A stretch of 36,562 nucleotides of DNA from Tatlockia sp. (GTDB lineage Bacteria > Pseudomonadota > Gammaproteobacteria > Legionellales > Legionellaceae), in contig JACCWI010000041.1 of assembly GCA_013697725.1 (NCBI GenBank), positions 1 through 36,562 on the forward strand, in the 5' to 3' direction. Positions 15,947-24,578 of the stretch are shown piece by piece. The translations under genes and the position numbers were made by a program. Position 1 is the stretch's first letter. Every line of letters starts with the position of its first letter. The notes under the pieces were generated by a model. It was not told the origin of the DNA. It was given only the letters and a program-made list of their open reading frames with translations, and ran no database searches.

Positions 15947-16627
15947 CTAAATCCTGTAAATACGGGCTAAAAAATAAAATAATGTTAGATGCAGAGGATA
16001 GTAGATATAAAATAAATAACGAATTCTTGGAATTTTTACCTCATTTTTTGTAGCCAAATAAATGACCAAAAGGCTTAGTAAAGCCCAGTGATTACCATTT
16101 ATTTTGTCGAGGAGGAGATAGGCTATAAACCAAGCAAAGGCGGTTAATAGAGATGGTTTTCTACAAAAAAACCAGCATGTTAAGCAAAAAATAATTCCAA
16201 CCCAATCATATTCAACTAAAAGGCCGCCTATTAGGAAGATAAATAAAGCAGCGAAGCGATTAGCAGCGCCGCCCTCGTCAATATGATAGAAGATTGCAAC
16301 AGCCGCAGCCAGCATGAACATTATATTTAAAGGGAGGAGATGTTCAAGATGGCGCATTGCTATATAACCAGGCGTAGCTAAAAATCCAAAAATAATCAAT
16401 CTAAGCAGAACCTTAGAATATACACCGCTTAATTTCACTCCAGGTTGCGCAAGATTATAGGCAAGAATAAAGGCAAATAAAGGCATAGCCAAGCGACCAA
16501 AGCAATAGGCTGGATCAAGAGTTGCCTTAAAGAAAAATCGATTTGCATGATCAATTGTCATTGATACTAAGGCAAGCCATTTCACGGCTTCCATGGAGCC
16601 ACTGGATATTCGTAAGGGCTTAAACAC
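15947..16627 (-). CDS. TraX-family integral membrane protein
   Basis: A 226-residue membrane protein with about seven helices. The N-terminus has the TraX family pattern SGSMEAVKWLALVSMTIDH, followed by FGRLAMPLFAFILAYNLAQP. In F plasmids TraX acetylates the pilin N-terminus; chromosomal homologs in bacteria without F pili are common and their substrates are unknown. The start used is GTG at 16627; no strong ribosome site is seen, and the next ATG (MEAVKW) would cut into the conserved start. It stands alone about 100 bases from the PilZ gene. Confidence 0.8.
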   Translation of the reverse strand: MFKPLRISSGSMEAVKWLALVSMTIDHANRFFFKATLDPAYCFGRLAMPLFAFILAYNLAQPGVKLSGVYSKVLLRLIIFGFLATPGYIAMRHLEHLLPLNIMFMLAAAVAIFYHIDEGGAANRFAALFIFLIGGLLVEYDWVGIIFCLTCWFFCRKPSLLTAFAWFIAYLLLDKINGNHWALLSLLVIYLATKNEVKIPRIRYLFYIYYPLHLTLFYFLARIYRI

Positions 16628-16793
16628 TTAATAGGAATTCCAAAAGAATTTGAAGGGCTAGTTTCGCAATATCTAATTCGAATTGACAGCAATTTTTCTA
16701 GTGCTTTGATAGGAACTTAATTTTGGAGGAGAATTTTACTAATCCCCAAACAATTTATTGATGCTCTCATAGGATTTGTAGAGAGCCAACTCA

Positions 16794-16862
16794 CTCTACG
16801 TTCCCCGGACAAGCCTTGGAACGTAGGGGTAGGGGTGAATTTCGCAGACAAAGGAACGTAGG
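16794..16862. repeat. Inverted and direct repeats of a GGAACGTAG motif
   Basis: CTACGTTCC at 16796-16804 pairs with GGAACGTAG at 16818-16826 (13-base loop; the stem reaches about 11 pairs with one G-T). A further GGAACGTAGG follows at 16853-16862. The segment is more GC-rich than its surroundings. Its nature is unknown; it may be a fragment of a dispersed repeat. Confidence 0.5.
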
Positions 16863-16867
16863 CTAGT

Positions 16868-17173
16868 TTAATTACATGAACGTTCTAACCAACAAGCACC
16901 GTAAGGATTACAAATTTCAACATTATGGCATACAGGGACATAGTAATTTGGGGCAGGTATATTGATAATTACTTCAGGCCCTGACCAACCTCCATGACCG
17001 AAAAAATCACCTTGAGAGGGAAAGGTGGGGCGATGGTAATTGTTAAAGCCATACTGATGTCTATACCGATCGTGTCCACCATGGTGATGCCAGGCTGAAC
17101 TTACAGAGCTAGTTAGTAAACCTAAAATTAATAGAAAACAAGCAGTTATCTTGAAGCACTTCTTATTAGACAT
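16868..17173 (-). CDS. Small secreted protein, His/Gly-rich, of unknown function
   Basis: A 101-residue protein with a signal peptide (about 1-27, hydrophobic ITACFLLILGLLTSSVSSA, cleavage likely at SSA-W). The mature part starts with a His/Gly-rich stretch (WHHHGGHDRYRHQYG), has a short strand EVIINIPAPNYYVPV, and ends with a cluster of four cysteines (C83, C88, C94 and the penultimate C100), which could form two disulfides. The His cluster might bind metal; that is inference. The start is supported by GAGGTAAATAAG. No homolog is recognised by eye beyond a resemblance to other small exported proteins. Confidence 0.65.
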   Translation of the reverse strand: MSNKKCFKITACFLLILGLLTSSVSSAWHHHGGHDRYRHQYGFNNYHRPTFPSQGDFFGHGGWSGPEVIINIPAPNYYVPVCHNVEICNPYGACWLERSCN

Positions 17174-17201
17174 CTTATTTACCTCAACAAGTTTAATATT
17201 T

Positions 17202-17250
17202 AAGCGGAAAGTATACTTAATATCATTTGAAGTTGATAGAGTTTCCGCTT
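17202..17250. repeat. 9-base inverted repeat before the asnC remnant
   Basis: AAGCGGAAA (17202-17210) and TTTCCGCTT (17242-17250) are exact complements 31 bases apart, just upstream of both the small secreted protein gene and the broken asnC frame. It could be an operator or a scar of the deletion that removed the asnC 5' half. Confidence 0.4.
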
Positions 17251-17259
17251 GAGATTTAA

Positions 17260-17532
17260 TCGACTGGGTACGATGTTTGTTGTTTTATTGGGATTATTTT
17301 AAAAGTCGCTAAAGACTATAAATCTGCCTTAATAAAACTGGAGGGTTTAGAAGAGGTTGTTGAAGCCTATTATACCACTAGCTCTTATAGCATTTTTGTT
17401 AAAGTCATGTGTCGTTCCATTGATACTTTGCAGGATGTGCTTATTAATAAAATACAGGCTATTGATGAAATTCAATCTACTGAAACTCTTATTGCCTTAC
17501 AAAATCTAATTATGCGTACCATTGTGCCCTAA
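17260..17532 (+). pseudogene. asnC: Remnant of asnC (Lrp/AsnC family), ligand-binding half only
   Basis: The frame reads GYDVCCFIGIILKVAKDY, then EVVEAYYTTSSYSIFVKVMC and ends MRTIVP. This matches the C-terminal ligand-binding domain of AsnC almost residue for residue, down to the final MRT-I-x-P. The N-terminal helix-turn-helix half is missing: an in-frame stop (17257-17259) precedes the block, no start codon or ribosome site lies near, and upstream is an unrelated minus-strand gene. AsnC regulates asparagine synthetase asnA, which is not in the window. The preserved part shows no stop or frameshift, so the loss may be fairly recent, or the domain may use an unusual start. Confidence 0.8.
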
Positions 17533-17627
17533 AGAAAGCAGAGGTAGTTTTGATTTTTTTTTATTTTTCAAAGATCTGAGGTGGAAATTGCATTTGCATA
17601 TATCATGCTGAGGTGAATTTCACTACA

Positions 17628-18902
17628 ATGGATTTTTTACAAAAAATAAAAACATCTATGTTTAAACCTCTAGCATTGTTTATTGGCTTACGCTATACGC
17701 GGGCAAAAAAACGCAATCATTTTGTTTCTTTTATTTCCTTAAGTTCTATGTTGGGAATTGGACTCGGCGTCATGGTTTTGATAACGGTACTTTCGGTCAT
17801 GAATGGCTTTGATGATGAAATTCATAAACGCTTTTTTGGTATGGCCCCAGAAATAACTGTGAGCGGACGAGACGGGCGTATTTCTGATTGGCAGAAGCTT
17901 GAAGCCGAACTTAGAACTACTCCGGGTGTTACAGCGATCGCACCTTATGTGGGCGCCCAGGGTATGTTGACGCATGAAGGGCAAATTTTACCCATTATTT
18001 TAACTGGTGTTGATCCGCAACAAGAAGAAGCAGTTACCCATCTAAAAGAGAAATTGATAGTAGGTGATCTAAAAGACTTAAGCCATTTTGGTATCATTCT
18101 TGGTCGTGGACTTGCAAATAATTTGGGTGTTATGGTAGGTGATCAAGTGACCATAATGATTCCAGCCGCTTCGGTGACCCCAGCGGGTATGATTCCCCGT
18201 TTTAAACGCTTTAGAGTAGCTGGTGTATTTTCAGCTGGCGCAGGCTTTAATTTTGATACGAAGCTTGCCTTCATTGATATTGGTGATGCTCAAAAATTAT
18301 CACAAATGGGTAGTGATATCTCCGGTCTTAAAATGAAGATTCGCAATGTTTATGAAGCTCCAGCGATGTCTGCACGTTTGCAAACCAAGCTAGGTGAAAA
18401 TTTCGATGTGGGAAACTGGACGCAGCAATTTGGTGAATTTTTTCATGCGGTCAAATTAGAAAAGACTATGATGTTTTTAATTTTACTATTAATCATTGCT
18501 GTTGCAGCCTTTAATTTAGTAGCCTCTTTAGTCATGGTAGTGAATGATAAACAATCTGAAATTGCTATTTTAAGAACACTTGGCGCCACACCTTCAACTA
18601 TATTATGGATTTTCATCGTACAAGGAATGATGGTGGGAATGGTTGGAACTATAATAGGATTAATAGGTGGCCTAATCTTAGCCTCGAATGCGACCGCGAT
18701 TGTAAGCGGCCTGCAATCCTTGTTCCACACACAATTGCTATCTTCCAATGTCTATTTTGTCGATTATTTACCTTCTAAGATTATGATGAGCGATCTGTGG
18801 CAAATCTGTGTGGTGGCTTTACTAATGTCTTTTCTTGCAACCATTTATCCAGCCTGGCGCGCCTCAAAAACAGTAATAGCGGAGGCCTTACACTATGAGT
18901 GA
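17628..18902 (+). CDS. lolC: Lipoprotein-releasing ABC transporter permease LolC/LolE family
   Basis: A 424-residue inner-membrane protein. One N-terminal membrane helix ([20 protein letters not shown]) is followed by a large periplasmic domain and three C-terminal helices (FtsX-like permease domain). The conserved start [15 protein letters not shown] fits LolC/E. A LolC-type Hook loop is visible at about residues 179-190 ([12 protein letters not shown]), the part that passes lipoproteins to LolA. With only one permease gene before lolD, it may be the hybrid LolF form acting as a homodimer. The frame extends to a GTG at 17613, but ATG 17628 is preferred because GAGGTGA lies about 11 bases upstream. 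It overlaps lolD by 8 bases. Confidence 0.93.
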   Translation: MDFLQKIKTSMFKPLALFIGLRYTRAKKRNHFVSFISLSSMLGIGLGVMVLITVLSVMNGFDDEIHKRFFGMAPEITVSGRDGRISDWQKLEAELRTTPGVTAIAPYVGAQGMLTHEGQILPIILTGVDPQQEEAVTHLKEKLIVGDLKDLSHFGIILGRGLANNLGVMVGDQVTIMIPAASVTPAGMIPRFKRFRVAGVFSAGAGFNFDTKLAFIDIGDAQKLSQMGSDISGLKMKIRNVYEAPAMSARLQTKLGENFDVGNWTQQFGEFFHAVKLEKTMMFLILLLIIAVAAFNLVASLVMVVNDKQSEIAILRTLGATPSTILWIFIVQGMMVGMVGTIIGLIGGLILASNATAIVSGLQSLFHTQLLSSNVYFVDYLPSKIMMSDLWQICVVALLMSFLATIYPAWRASKTVIAEALHYE

Positions 18903-19566
18903 GCCGATTTTTAATTGTAAAAACATTTCTAAAACTTACCATGACGGTACTGAAACAGTGGATGTTTTAAAGGATATTAATCTAACGATTAATCCCGGTG
19001 AGCGAATTGCCATTGTTGGCCCTTCGGGTTCTGGCAAAAGTACTTTATTGCACATTCTCGGTGGTTTAGATGTGCCAACTAAGGGTGTCTTGCTTATGCA
19101 AGGCATTGGCTGGGCTAGTCTTTCTGAAAAACAACGCTGTCAATTGCGTAATAAAGAATTGGGGTTTGTTTATCAATTTCATCATTTATTACCTGAATTC
19201 ACTGCTTTGGAAAATGTATCCATGCCTTTGCTATTGGCCAATAAACCGGTTGCAGAGTCTCAGAGCCAGGCTGAGAAAATCCTGGAAAAAGTAGGTTTGG
19301 CACATCGTTTAACCCATAAACCTTCGCAATTATCAGGCGGAGAACGACAACGTGTAGCGATTGCTCGAGCCTTGGTGCATCAACCCCGTTGCCTTCTGGC
19401 AGACGAGCCTACCGGCAATTTAGATAATGCAACAGCAGTGAAAGTCTTCGAACTTATGCTTGATTTAAATGAGCATCTGAACACAGCTTTGGTGATTGTA
19501 ACTCATGATCAGCAACTGGCGGCCAAAATGGATAGAGTATTGACGATACATGATGGTTATCTTTAG
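18895..19566 (+). CDS. lolD: Lipoprotein-releasing ABC transporter ATPase LolD
   Basis: A 223-residue ABC ATPase that powers release of outer-membrane lipoproteins from the inner membrane together with the LolC/E permease. Walker [10 protein letters not shown] (42-50), Q-loop in [12 protein letters not shown], signature LSGGE (146-150), Walker B CLLADE (166-171), D-loop GNLD, and switch His204 (VTHD) are all intact. The [18 protein letters not shown] stretch is characteristic of LolD. The start overlaps the permease gene by 8 bases, with GGAGG about 9 bases upstream, so expression is coupled. Confidence 0.97.
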   Translation: MSEPIFNCKNISKTYHDGTETVDVLKDINLTINPGERIAIVGPSGSGKSTLLHILGGLDVPTKGVLLMQGIGWASLSEKQRCQLRNKELGFVYQFHHLLPEFTALENVSMPLLLANKPVAESQSQAEKILEKVGLAHRLTHKPSQLSGGERQRVAIARALVHQPRCLLADEPTGNLDNATAVKVFELMLDLNEHLNTALVIVTHDQQLAAKMDRVLTIHDGYL

Positions 19567-19620
19567 TAATTGTTATACAAATTCTTTTTCAAAATAACAA
19601 CGGTTTGAAATACTGAGAGA

Positions 19621-19648
19621 CGGAGGATTCTTTTTCAAGGATCCTCCG
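19621..19648. terminator. Hairpin between convergent lolD and the DUF3494 gene
   Basis: CGGAGGATTC pairs with GGATCCTCCG (one G-T pair) around an 8-base T-rich loop. It lies between two convergent stop codons. The T-run after the stem is poor in both directions, so termination strength is uncertain. Confidence 0.55.
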
Positions 19649-19660
19649 ATTATTGCGGTA

Positions 19661-20806
19661 CTAGGGTGCGGTAGGATTTACCAGATTGGTGTCAAGAGTA
19701 ACAGCCCCATTTAATGCCCAGGCTCTACCTTTTAAAGTGGTACGCGCGTTTAGAGTGATACTGGTAAACGCATCAATTATACCATAAAAACTAATATCAG
19801 TACCTAGGGTCGCTGAGCTGCCAACGGCCCAATTAATATTATCATTAATTATACCACCAGAGGTTGACATAATCGCATTGTTGGATACTGTTAAAGTAGA
19901 GGCTATCTTGAAAGTACAAGAATCACCGGCTGCACCACTTAAAGTCACAGGCCCAGTCATCAATGCATCAACTGTGAAACACATAACAGGGGTACCCGTT
20001 GGAGAACAATCAATAGGTTGCGGTAAGGCTGAAATATCTTGGCCGGCAGGATAGGTAACACTACAAGGTAAAGCATTAAGTGCATTAAAATAATTTAGAG
20101 CTGCGGTTTTTATGAAGTTTGCGGGTATATTAAAAGGACCAACGTTTTGCGTTCCATTGTAAATAATTCCAGGAGGGAAACCCGTAACCGATGTGCCAGG
20201 TGTAAGATCCAAGTCCCCATTAATTATCGTAGGGTCAGTCACAGTACTGGTACTGGTAACCGTTGAAGCGCCAAGAATAGATGATTGGAAAAGAGAAAGT
20301 GGCGTTCCTGGTATAGTGGGTATAAAACCAGGAGGTGGGGTTGGGCCTGGAATTAGGCAACTTCCTACAATCGAATTAATCGGTGGCGCGTTTAGCTGTA
20401 CTTGACGTGAATTAATTCCGACCTGAAGGACTCTATTAAAGAATCCTGCAGCAAGAGGAATAAGCTGAACACTAATGCTGCAAAGGGCTCCCGGAGCCAA
20501 AATACTTCCGCAACTATTTGCAAGAGAAGGAACAATGGCTGAAGCAGCTGCAGGCAAGGCATCAAAATTTTGTATGCGAATATAATTAATTCTAAGAGGT
20601 ACCGGAGAGTTATTCCTGAGAGTATAGGTTCCCGTTATGGTTGTGTTTTGACAGAGATTACCAAAAGTAGGGGGGTTAATAAATTCGGCACTACAAGTTG
20701 CGAAAGAGGGATCCTCTTCAGAAAGGCCCTTACAGGATATTGCATGGCTAGCTAAGGGTAATAATAAACTTAAAATAGCTGTAGTTTTTTGAACTTTCTT
20801 AAACAT
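19661..20806 (-). CDS. Secreted DUF3494 (ice-binding-like) protein
   Basis: A 381-residue exported protein with a signal peptide (about 1-22, TTAILSLLLPLASHA). Residues about 25-140 form an Ig-like beta domain (FINPPTFGNLCQNTTITGTY onward, four or more Cys), then a Pro-rich linker (PGPTPPPGFIPTIPGTP), then a DUF3494 domain to the C-terminus. DUF3494 features seen: TFKIASTLTVSNNA, INWAVGSSATLGTDISFYG, ITLNARTTLKGRAWALNGAV and TLDTN. This family includes ice-binding proteins of polar microbes, but most members have untested roles and adhesion is also plausible. ATG 20806 follows AAGGAGAG by about 5 bases; the GTG just before it is less well placed. It lies 22 bases downstream of an outer-membrane barrel gene. 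Confidence 0.85.
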   Translation of the reverse strand: MFKKVQKTTAILSLLLPLASHAISCKGLSEEDPSFATCSAEFINPPTFGNLCQNTTITGTYTLRNNSPVPLRINYIRIQNFDALPAAASAIVPSLANSCGSILAPGALCSISVQLIPLAAGFFNRVLQVGINSRQVQLNAPPINSIVGSCLIPGPTPPPGFIPTIPGTPLSLFQSSILGASTVTSTSTVTDPTIINGDLDLTPGTSVTGFPPGIIYNGTQNVGPFNIPANFIKTAALNYFNALNALPCSVTYPAGQDISALPQPIDCSPTGTPVMCFTVDALMTGPVTLSGAAGDSCTFKIASTLTVSNNAIMSTSGGIINDNINWAVGSSATLGTDISFYGIIDAFTSITLNARTTLKGRAWALNGAVTLDTNLVNPTAP

Positions 20807-20827
20807 CACATCTCTCCTTGATTCAAT

Positions 20828-21691
20828 TTATACAGCTATGTGCACACTAAGTAGAACCGTTTGCGATCTGAGATCAAAATGGGGCGCTGCAAGAAGAGGC
20901 AATGCAAAAGCGCCTATCGTTCCCGTTTCAGAGGAACTCGCCTTACCCAAATCCGCATACAAATATTGTAAATTAACACTTAGACGATTATTAATTTTGG
21001 TCATCAAGCCCGCGCCAACTTCCCAAGCGAAATTAGAGTGTGTGTTTGAATCCAGGTTCAAGCCATTAAAGCAGGGATCTTCATTTACTAGATCTGCATC
21101 AGAATATCTCATACGATTCCAGGCACTACCAATACCGCCTATTGCATAAAGTGAAAATCGATTTTTAGTTACTACTGTAAGTGCCGTGTCAAACATTAGA
21201 CGTGTACTGGAAATGGGCGCTTTAAAAGAAATTTGGGTAGAAGTGGCATCTTCAAAAAGCTTCACTTGTCCCTGGATACCCTGTCTACTATTTAAATAAT
21301 AAACATTGATTTGTGGCTCTAAAGTAGGAAACCATTGAGCCTGCTCAGAATAGCCCCTAGTTTCACTAAGATAATAAAAATATCCAAATCCTAATTGTGC
21401 AGCAAAGGTATTCCAGCGATTTTTATTGGTCTGCACCAACTTGTCTATTTCATCCGAAGTTACAACGAGCAAACTATTGCCAGTTCTCAGATTTGCAATT
21501 CCTAGCGCTCCAATAATTTCCCAACGGTTGGGAGAGGGTGTTAAAAATCCATCTTTGTCTTTAAGAGAATACGAAGCTTGCGGTATCGCAGGGTTAATTT
21601 TTAGTTCAGCAACTGGTGTATTAAGGGAAGTAGCGTTAACAACCAAAGACGTTAACAGACAAGCTGTAAAACAAGCTAAGTTGGAGCGCAT
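20828..21691 (-). CDS. Outer-membrane beta-barrel protein
   Basis: A 287-residue protein with a signal peptide (about 1-20, cleavage near VNA). The mature part has alternating amphipathic strands typical of an 8-strand barrel (WEIIGALGIANLRTGNS, AAQLGFGYFYYLSETRG, LYAIGGIGSAWNRMRY, FAWEVGAGLMTKINNRLS and VNLQYLYADLG). It ends TVLLSVHIAV rather than the classic terminal Phe. AAGGA is about 5 bases before the ATG. It is the first gene of a pair with the DUF3494 protein, 21 bases downstream. A role as porin, adhesin or anchor for its partner cannot be decided from sequence. Confidence 0.8.
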   Translation of the reverse strand: MRSNLACFTACLLTSLVVNATSLNTPVAELKINPAIPQASYSLKDKDGFLTPSPNRWEIIGALGIANLRTGNSLLVVTSDEIDKLVQTNKNRWNTFAAQLGFGYFYYLSETRGYSEQAQWFPTLEPQINVYYLNSRQGIQGQVKLFEDATSTQISFKAPISSTRLMFDTALTVVTKNRFSLYAIGGIGSAWNRMRYSDADLVNEDPCFNGLNLDSNTHSNFAWEVGAGLMTKINNRLSVNLQYLYADLGKASSSETGTIGAFALPLLAAPHFDLRSQTVLLSVHIAV

Positions 21692-21839
21692 ATATATCCT
21701 TATATTTTATTTGTTCAGCTAGTATATAAGTAATTTTAAATTTTCAATAGTATCAGAGCACTTAAGATCAAAAAAATTTGAATTTATAGCTTTAAATCGT
21801 ATTTAGATAAGATTAAAAGCTAACAAATATATTGGATAA

Positions 21840-21867
21840 CAGCACCAGATTAAGTTATCTAATGCTG
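21840..21867 (-). terminator. Hairpin downstream of asnS
   Basis: Arms of 11 bases (CAGCATTAGAT and ATCTGGTGCTG on the minus strand, two G-T pairs) enclose a 6-base loop about 25 bases after the asnS stop. The T-rich run that follows is interrupted, so it is a probable rather than certain terminator. Confidence 0.5.
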
Positions 21868-21891
21868 ACGTATTTCTCTAAGCTACCAAGA

Positions 21892-23295
21892 TTAGTAATC
21901 TGCATGACCTGCTGTTCGAGGAAAAGGAATGACATCACGGACATTGTTAATTCCCGTTACATAGCTTATTAAACGTTCAAACCCCAGACCAAAGCCTGCG
22001 TGAGGAACTGTGCCATAGCGGCGTAAATCTCTATACCACTGATAACTATCTTTATTTAAATTCGATTCATCAAGACGCTTGTCTAAAATCTCAAGCCGTT
22101 CTTCTCGGGCGCTGCCGCCTATTATTTCGCCAATTCCCGGAGCTAAAACGTCCATTGCCGCAACTGTGCGCCCGTCGTCATTGAGACGCATGTAAAATCC
22201 TTTAATATCTTTGGGATAATCAGTAATAATAACCGGTTTTTTGCACAATTCTTCGGCAAGATAACGTTCATGTTCGGATTGTAAATCAAGCCCCCAACTC
22301 ACTGGAAATTCAAATTGTCGTCCGGCAATTTCGAGGGCTTTAATCGCATCAGTATAAGTCATTGTGGCAAAATCAGAGGCCACAATATGTTCAAGTCGTT
22401 CGATACAACCTGGTGATACAAATTGATTGAAGAAATCCATATCATCTTGACATTCATCTAATACCACTTTGCAAAGATGGCGTAGCATAGCTTGGCTTAA
22501 GGCACAAATATCTTGTAAATTGGCAAAAGCCAACTCAGGCTCAACCATCCAAAATTCAGCTAAATGACGGCTGGTATTGGAGTTTTCCGCACGAAAAGTG
22601 GGGCCAAAAGTATAGACCTTAGACATTGCAAGACAATATGCTTCCAGATTTAATTGCCCTGAAACGGTTAGAAATGTTTCGCGGCCAAAAAAATCTTTTG
22701 AGAAATCGACTTTCCCTTGGACATCTTTAGGCAGATTAATCAAATCAAGAGTACTAACACGGAACATTTCGCCTGCGCCTTCACAATCAGACGCAGTAAT
22801 AATTGGCGTGTGAATCCAATAGTAACCTCGTTGATGAAAAAATTGATGAACGGCTTGTGCCAAGCAATGGCGAACGCGCGTAACTGCACTTAAGGTATTG
22901 GTACGTGGACGAAGATGAGCCACTTCACGTAAAAACTCAAGGCTATGGCGTTTGGCCTGGATTGGGTAACTGTCTGGATTTTCTACCAAGCCGATAAGCT
23001 CAATATTTTCTGCCTGGATTTCAAAGCTTTGCCCTTTACCTTGTGAGGTAACCAGTTTACCTTCGACAATTAAGGAGCAACCCGCAGTTAATTTGAGAAC
23101 ATCTTGCTGATAGTTTGGCAAACTATCAGTGGCAACAATTTGAATCGGCAGAAAACAAGAGCCATCATGTAAACTGATAAAAGATAAACCGCTCTTTGAA
23201 TCGCGTCGTGTTTTAACCCAGCCCCGAACTATGACAGTTTCATCAACACTAATTTCACCTTTTAAACATTGTTTTACTGTATAGACCTCTGTCAT
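21892..23295 (-). CDS. asnS: Asparaginyl-tRNA synthetase
   Basis: A 467-residue class IIb synthetase that charges tRNA-Asn in the cytoplasm. The N-terminal OB-fold anticodon-binding domain is seen as [20 protein letters not shown]. Motif 2 is [20 protein letters not shown], the catalytic core has [20 protein letters not shown], and motif 3 is [13 protein letters not shown]. The sequence is close to E. coli AsnS throughout and similar in length (466). The frame can be extended to a TTG at 23307, but ATG 23295 has GGAG at 6 bases; an adjacent ATG at 23298 is also possible. It stands alone, divergent from an exported protein gene. An asnC remnant lies about 4.4 kb away. Confidence 0.98.
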   Translation of the reverse strand: MTEVYTVKQCLKGEISVDETVIVRGWVKTRRDSKSGLSFISLHDGSCFLPIQIVATDSLPNYQQDVLKLTAGCSLIVEGKLVTSQGKGQSFEIQAENIELIGLVENPDSYPIQAKRHSLEFLREVAHLRPRTNTLSAVTRVRHCLAQAVHQFFHQRGYYWIHTPIITASDCEGAGEMFRVSTLDLINLPKDVQGKVDFSKDFFGRETFLTVSGQLNLEAYCLAMSKVYTFGPTFRAENSNTSRHLAEFWMVEPELAFANLQDICALSQAMLRHLCKVVLDECQDDMDFFNQFVSPGCIERLEHIVASDFATMTYTDAIKALEIAGRQFEFPVSWGLDLQSEHERYLAEELCKKPVIITDYPKDIKGFYMRLNDDGRTVAAMDVLAPGIGEIIGGSAREERLEILDKRLDESNLNKDSYQWYRDLRRYGTVPHAGFGLGFERLISYVTGINNVRDVIPFPRTAGHADY

Positions 23296-23396
23296 CATGT
23301 ACTCCAAAACTCAAAGCTTGAATAATACACCAGGGGCTGTTAATAGATCTACTGCTCTAGCGAATAGCACTCCTGCTTTAACGAATAAGGAAGAAA

Positions 23397-23948
23397 ATGT
23401 TACGTGGCCTTATAATCTTTTTTAGTCTAATCGGCTCATTTTATGCTTTTGCTAAAGATACCGAACTTAAACTTTATCGTCCCTTCATTAATCAAACTGA
23501 GCTGCAAATTAGAAAAAATCAGCCTGGAGAATGTTGGCAACAATCACAGCGAATTAAAAGAGAAGATGCCTGGCGATGTCAGGCAGAAGAGAAAATTTTT
23601 GATCCCTGTTTTATTAAACCTTCGACGCACGAAAAAGAACTTTTTTGTCCGGATTCGCCATGGGTAAAAAATGGACTTATGATTAATTTGGCATCCCCAC
23701 TCAATAATAGTCAGCATCGCAGTCTTGACTTATCGGAAGCCTTTCCCTGGGCAGTTGAGCTTAAGTCGGGTGAGAAATGTGAAGCAGTTGATGAAGGTCA
23801 AGTTTATGATGGGTTGCAGGTTCACTATCGTTGTAATAATCAATCTTTATTGTTGGGCCATGTGCAGCGCTGTGATGCTCAATGGAGTATTTTACAGCAT
23901 TCTCCCAAAGGAGTAGAAACCGCAATTATTGCTAAGGCTTGGTTTTAA
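23397..23948 (+). CDS. Exported protein of unknown function
   Basis: A 183-residue protein with a signal peptide (LIIFFSLIGSFYAFAKD, cleavage likely at AFA-K). The mature part is soluble with seven cysteines and many aromatic residues (GECWQQSQRIKREDAWRCQ). A later segment reads VELKSGEKCEAVDEGQVYDG, then LQVHYRCNN and LLLGHVQRCDAQW, the pattern of a small beta-rich periplasmic domain. The strand order near the C-terminus faintly recalls M23 peptidase-type surroundings, but no catalytic HxH is present. AAGGAAG precedes the ATG. Its stop is 3 bases from that of the convergent maiA gene. Confidence 0.6.
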   Translation: MLRGLIIFFSLIGSFYAFAKDTELKLYRPFINQTELQIRKNQPGECWQQSQRIKREDAWRCQAEEKIFDPCFIKPSTHEKELFCPDSPWVKNGLMINLASPLNNSQHRSLDLSEAFPWAVELKSGEKCEAVDEGQVYDGLQVHYRCNNQSLLLGHVQRCDAQWSILQHSPKGVETAIIAKAWF

Positions 23949-23951
23949 ATT

Positions 23952-24578
23952 TTAATCCGGCGTTGCTTCCTGAAAGGCAGGAATCTCAATGCAAGCGTTA
24001 TAAATTTCAGTGATTAAAGGATAATTTTCGAGAGAAAATTCAAAACGTAGAGCATTGTAGACTTGAGGAATGAGGCAAACATCAGCCAAACTAAGCTCAT
24101 TGCCATAACAGAATTTAGTGGCCTGTGGTCTGAGTTCCAAGCGTTTTTCCAAAGTATCAAAACCCAGTCTTAACCAGTGGTGATACCAGATTTTAATCTG
24201 AGGTTCAGTTGCCTTTAATTCAGAGCGCAGCAGATTTAACACGCGCAAATTGTTAAGCGGATGGATTTCACAGGCAATGGTTAGAGCCATCGATCTAACT
24301 TGCGCACGACCCAGTGGCGTGGACGGTAAAAGACGTGGATTTGGACTTAGCTCATCGAGGTATTCAATGATCGCTAGAGATTGACTAATGATATGGCCAT
24401 TTTCATTAAGAGTCGGCACAAGGCCTTGCGGATTTAAGGCCAAATATTCAGCTTGCAGTTGTTCGCCGCCTTGATTAACTAAATGTATTGAAAATTTCTC
24501 ATAGCTAATATTTTTTAAATTTAGCGCAATGCGAACGCGATAGCTGGCTGATGAGCGATAGTAATCATAAAGTTTCAC
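23952..24578 (-). CDS. maiA: Maleylacetoacetate isomerase (zeta-class GST)
   Basis: A 208-residue glutathione S-transferase-fold enzyme that isomerises maleylacetoacetate to fumarylacetoacetate in tyrosine breakdown, using glutathione. The zeta-class N-terminal motif is present as SSASYRVRIAL (residues 9-19), with Ala and Tyr where most family members have Cys and Trp. NPQGLVPTL and the SLAIIEYLDE thioredoxin-fold end are conserved, and the C-terminal helix has CYGNELSLADVCLIPQVYNA. It overlaps fahA as ATGA and is the last gene of the homogentisate operon, so the assignment is firm. Confidence 0.93.
   Translation of the reverse strand: MKLYDYYRSSASYRVRIALNLKNISYEKFSIHLVNQGGEQLQAEYLALNPQGLVPTLNENGHIISQSLAIIEYLDELSPNPRLLPSTPLGRAQVRSMALTIACEIHPLNNLRVLNLLRSELKATEPQIKIWYHHWLRLGFDTLEKRLELRPQATKFCYGNELSLADVCLIPQVYNALRFEFSLENYPLITEIYNACIEIPAFQEATPD

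Noticed and set aside
23397..23948. M23-type peptidase for the exported protein
   Set aside because: The tail recalls the layout of such domains but no HxxxD or HxH zinc motif is present.
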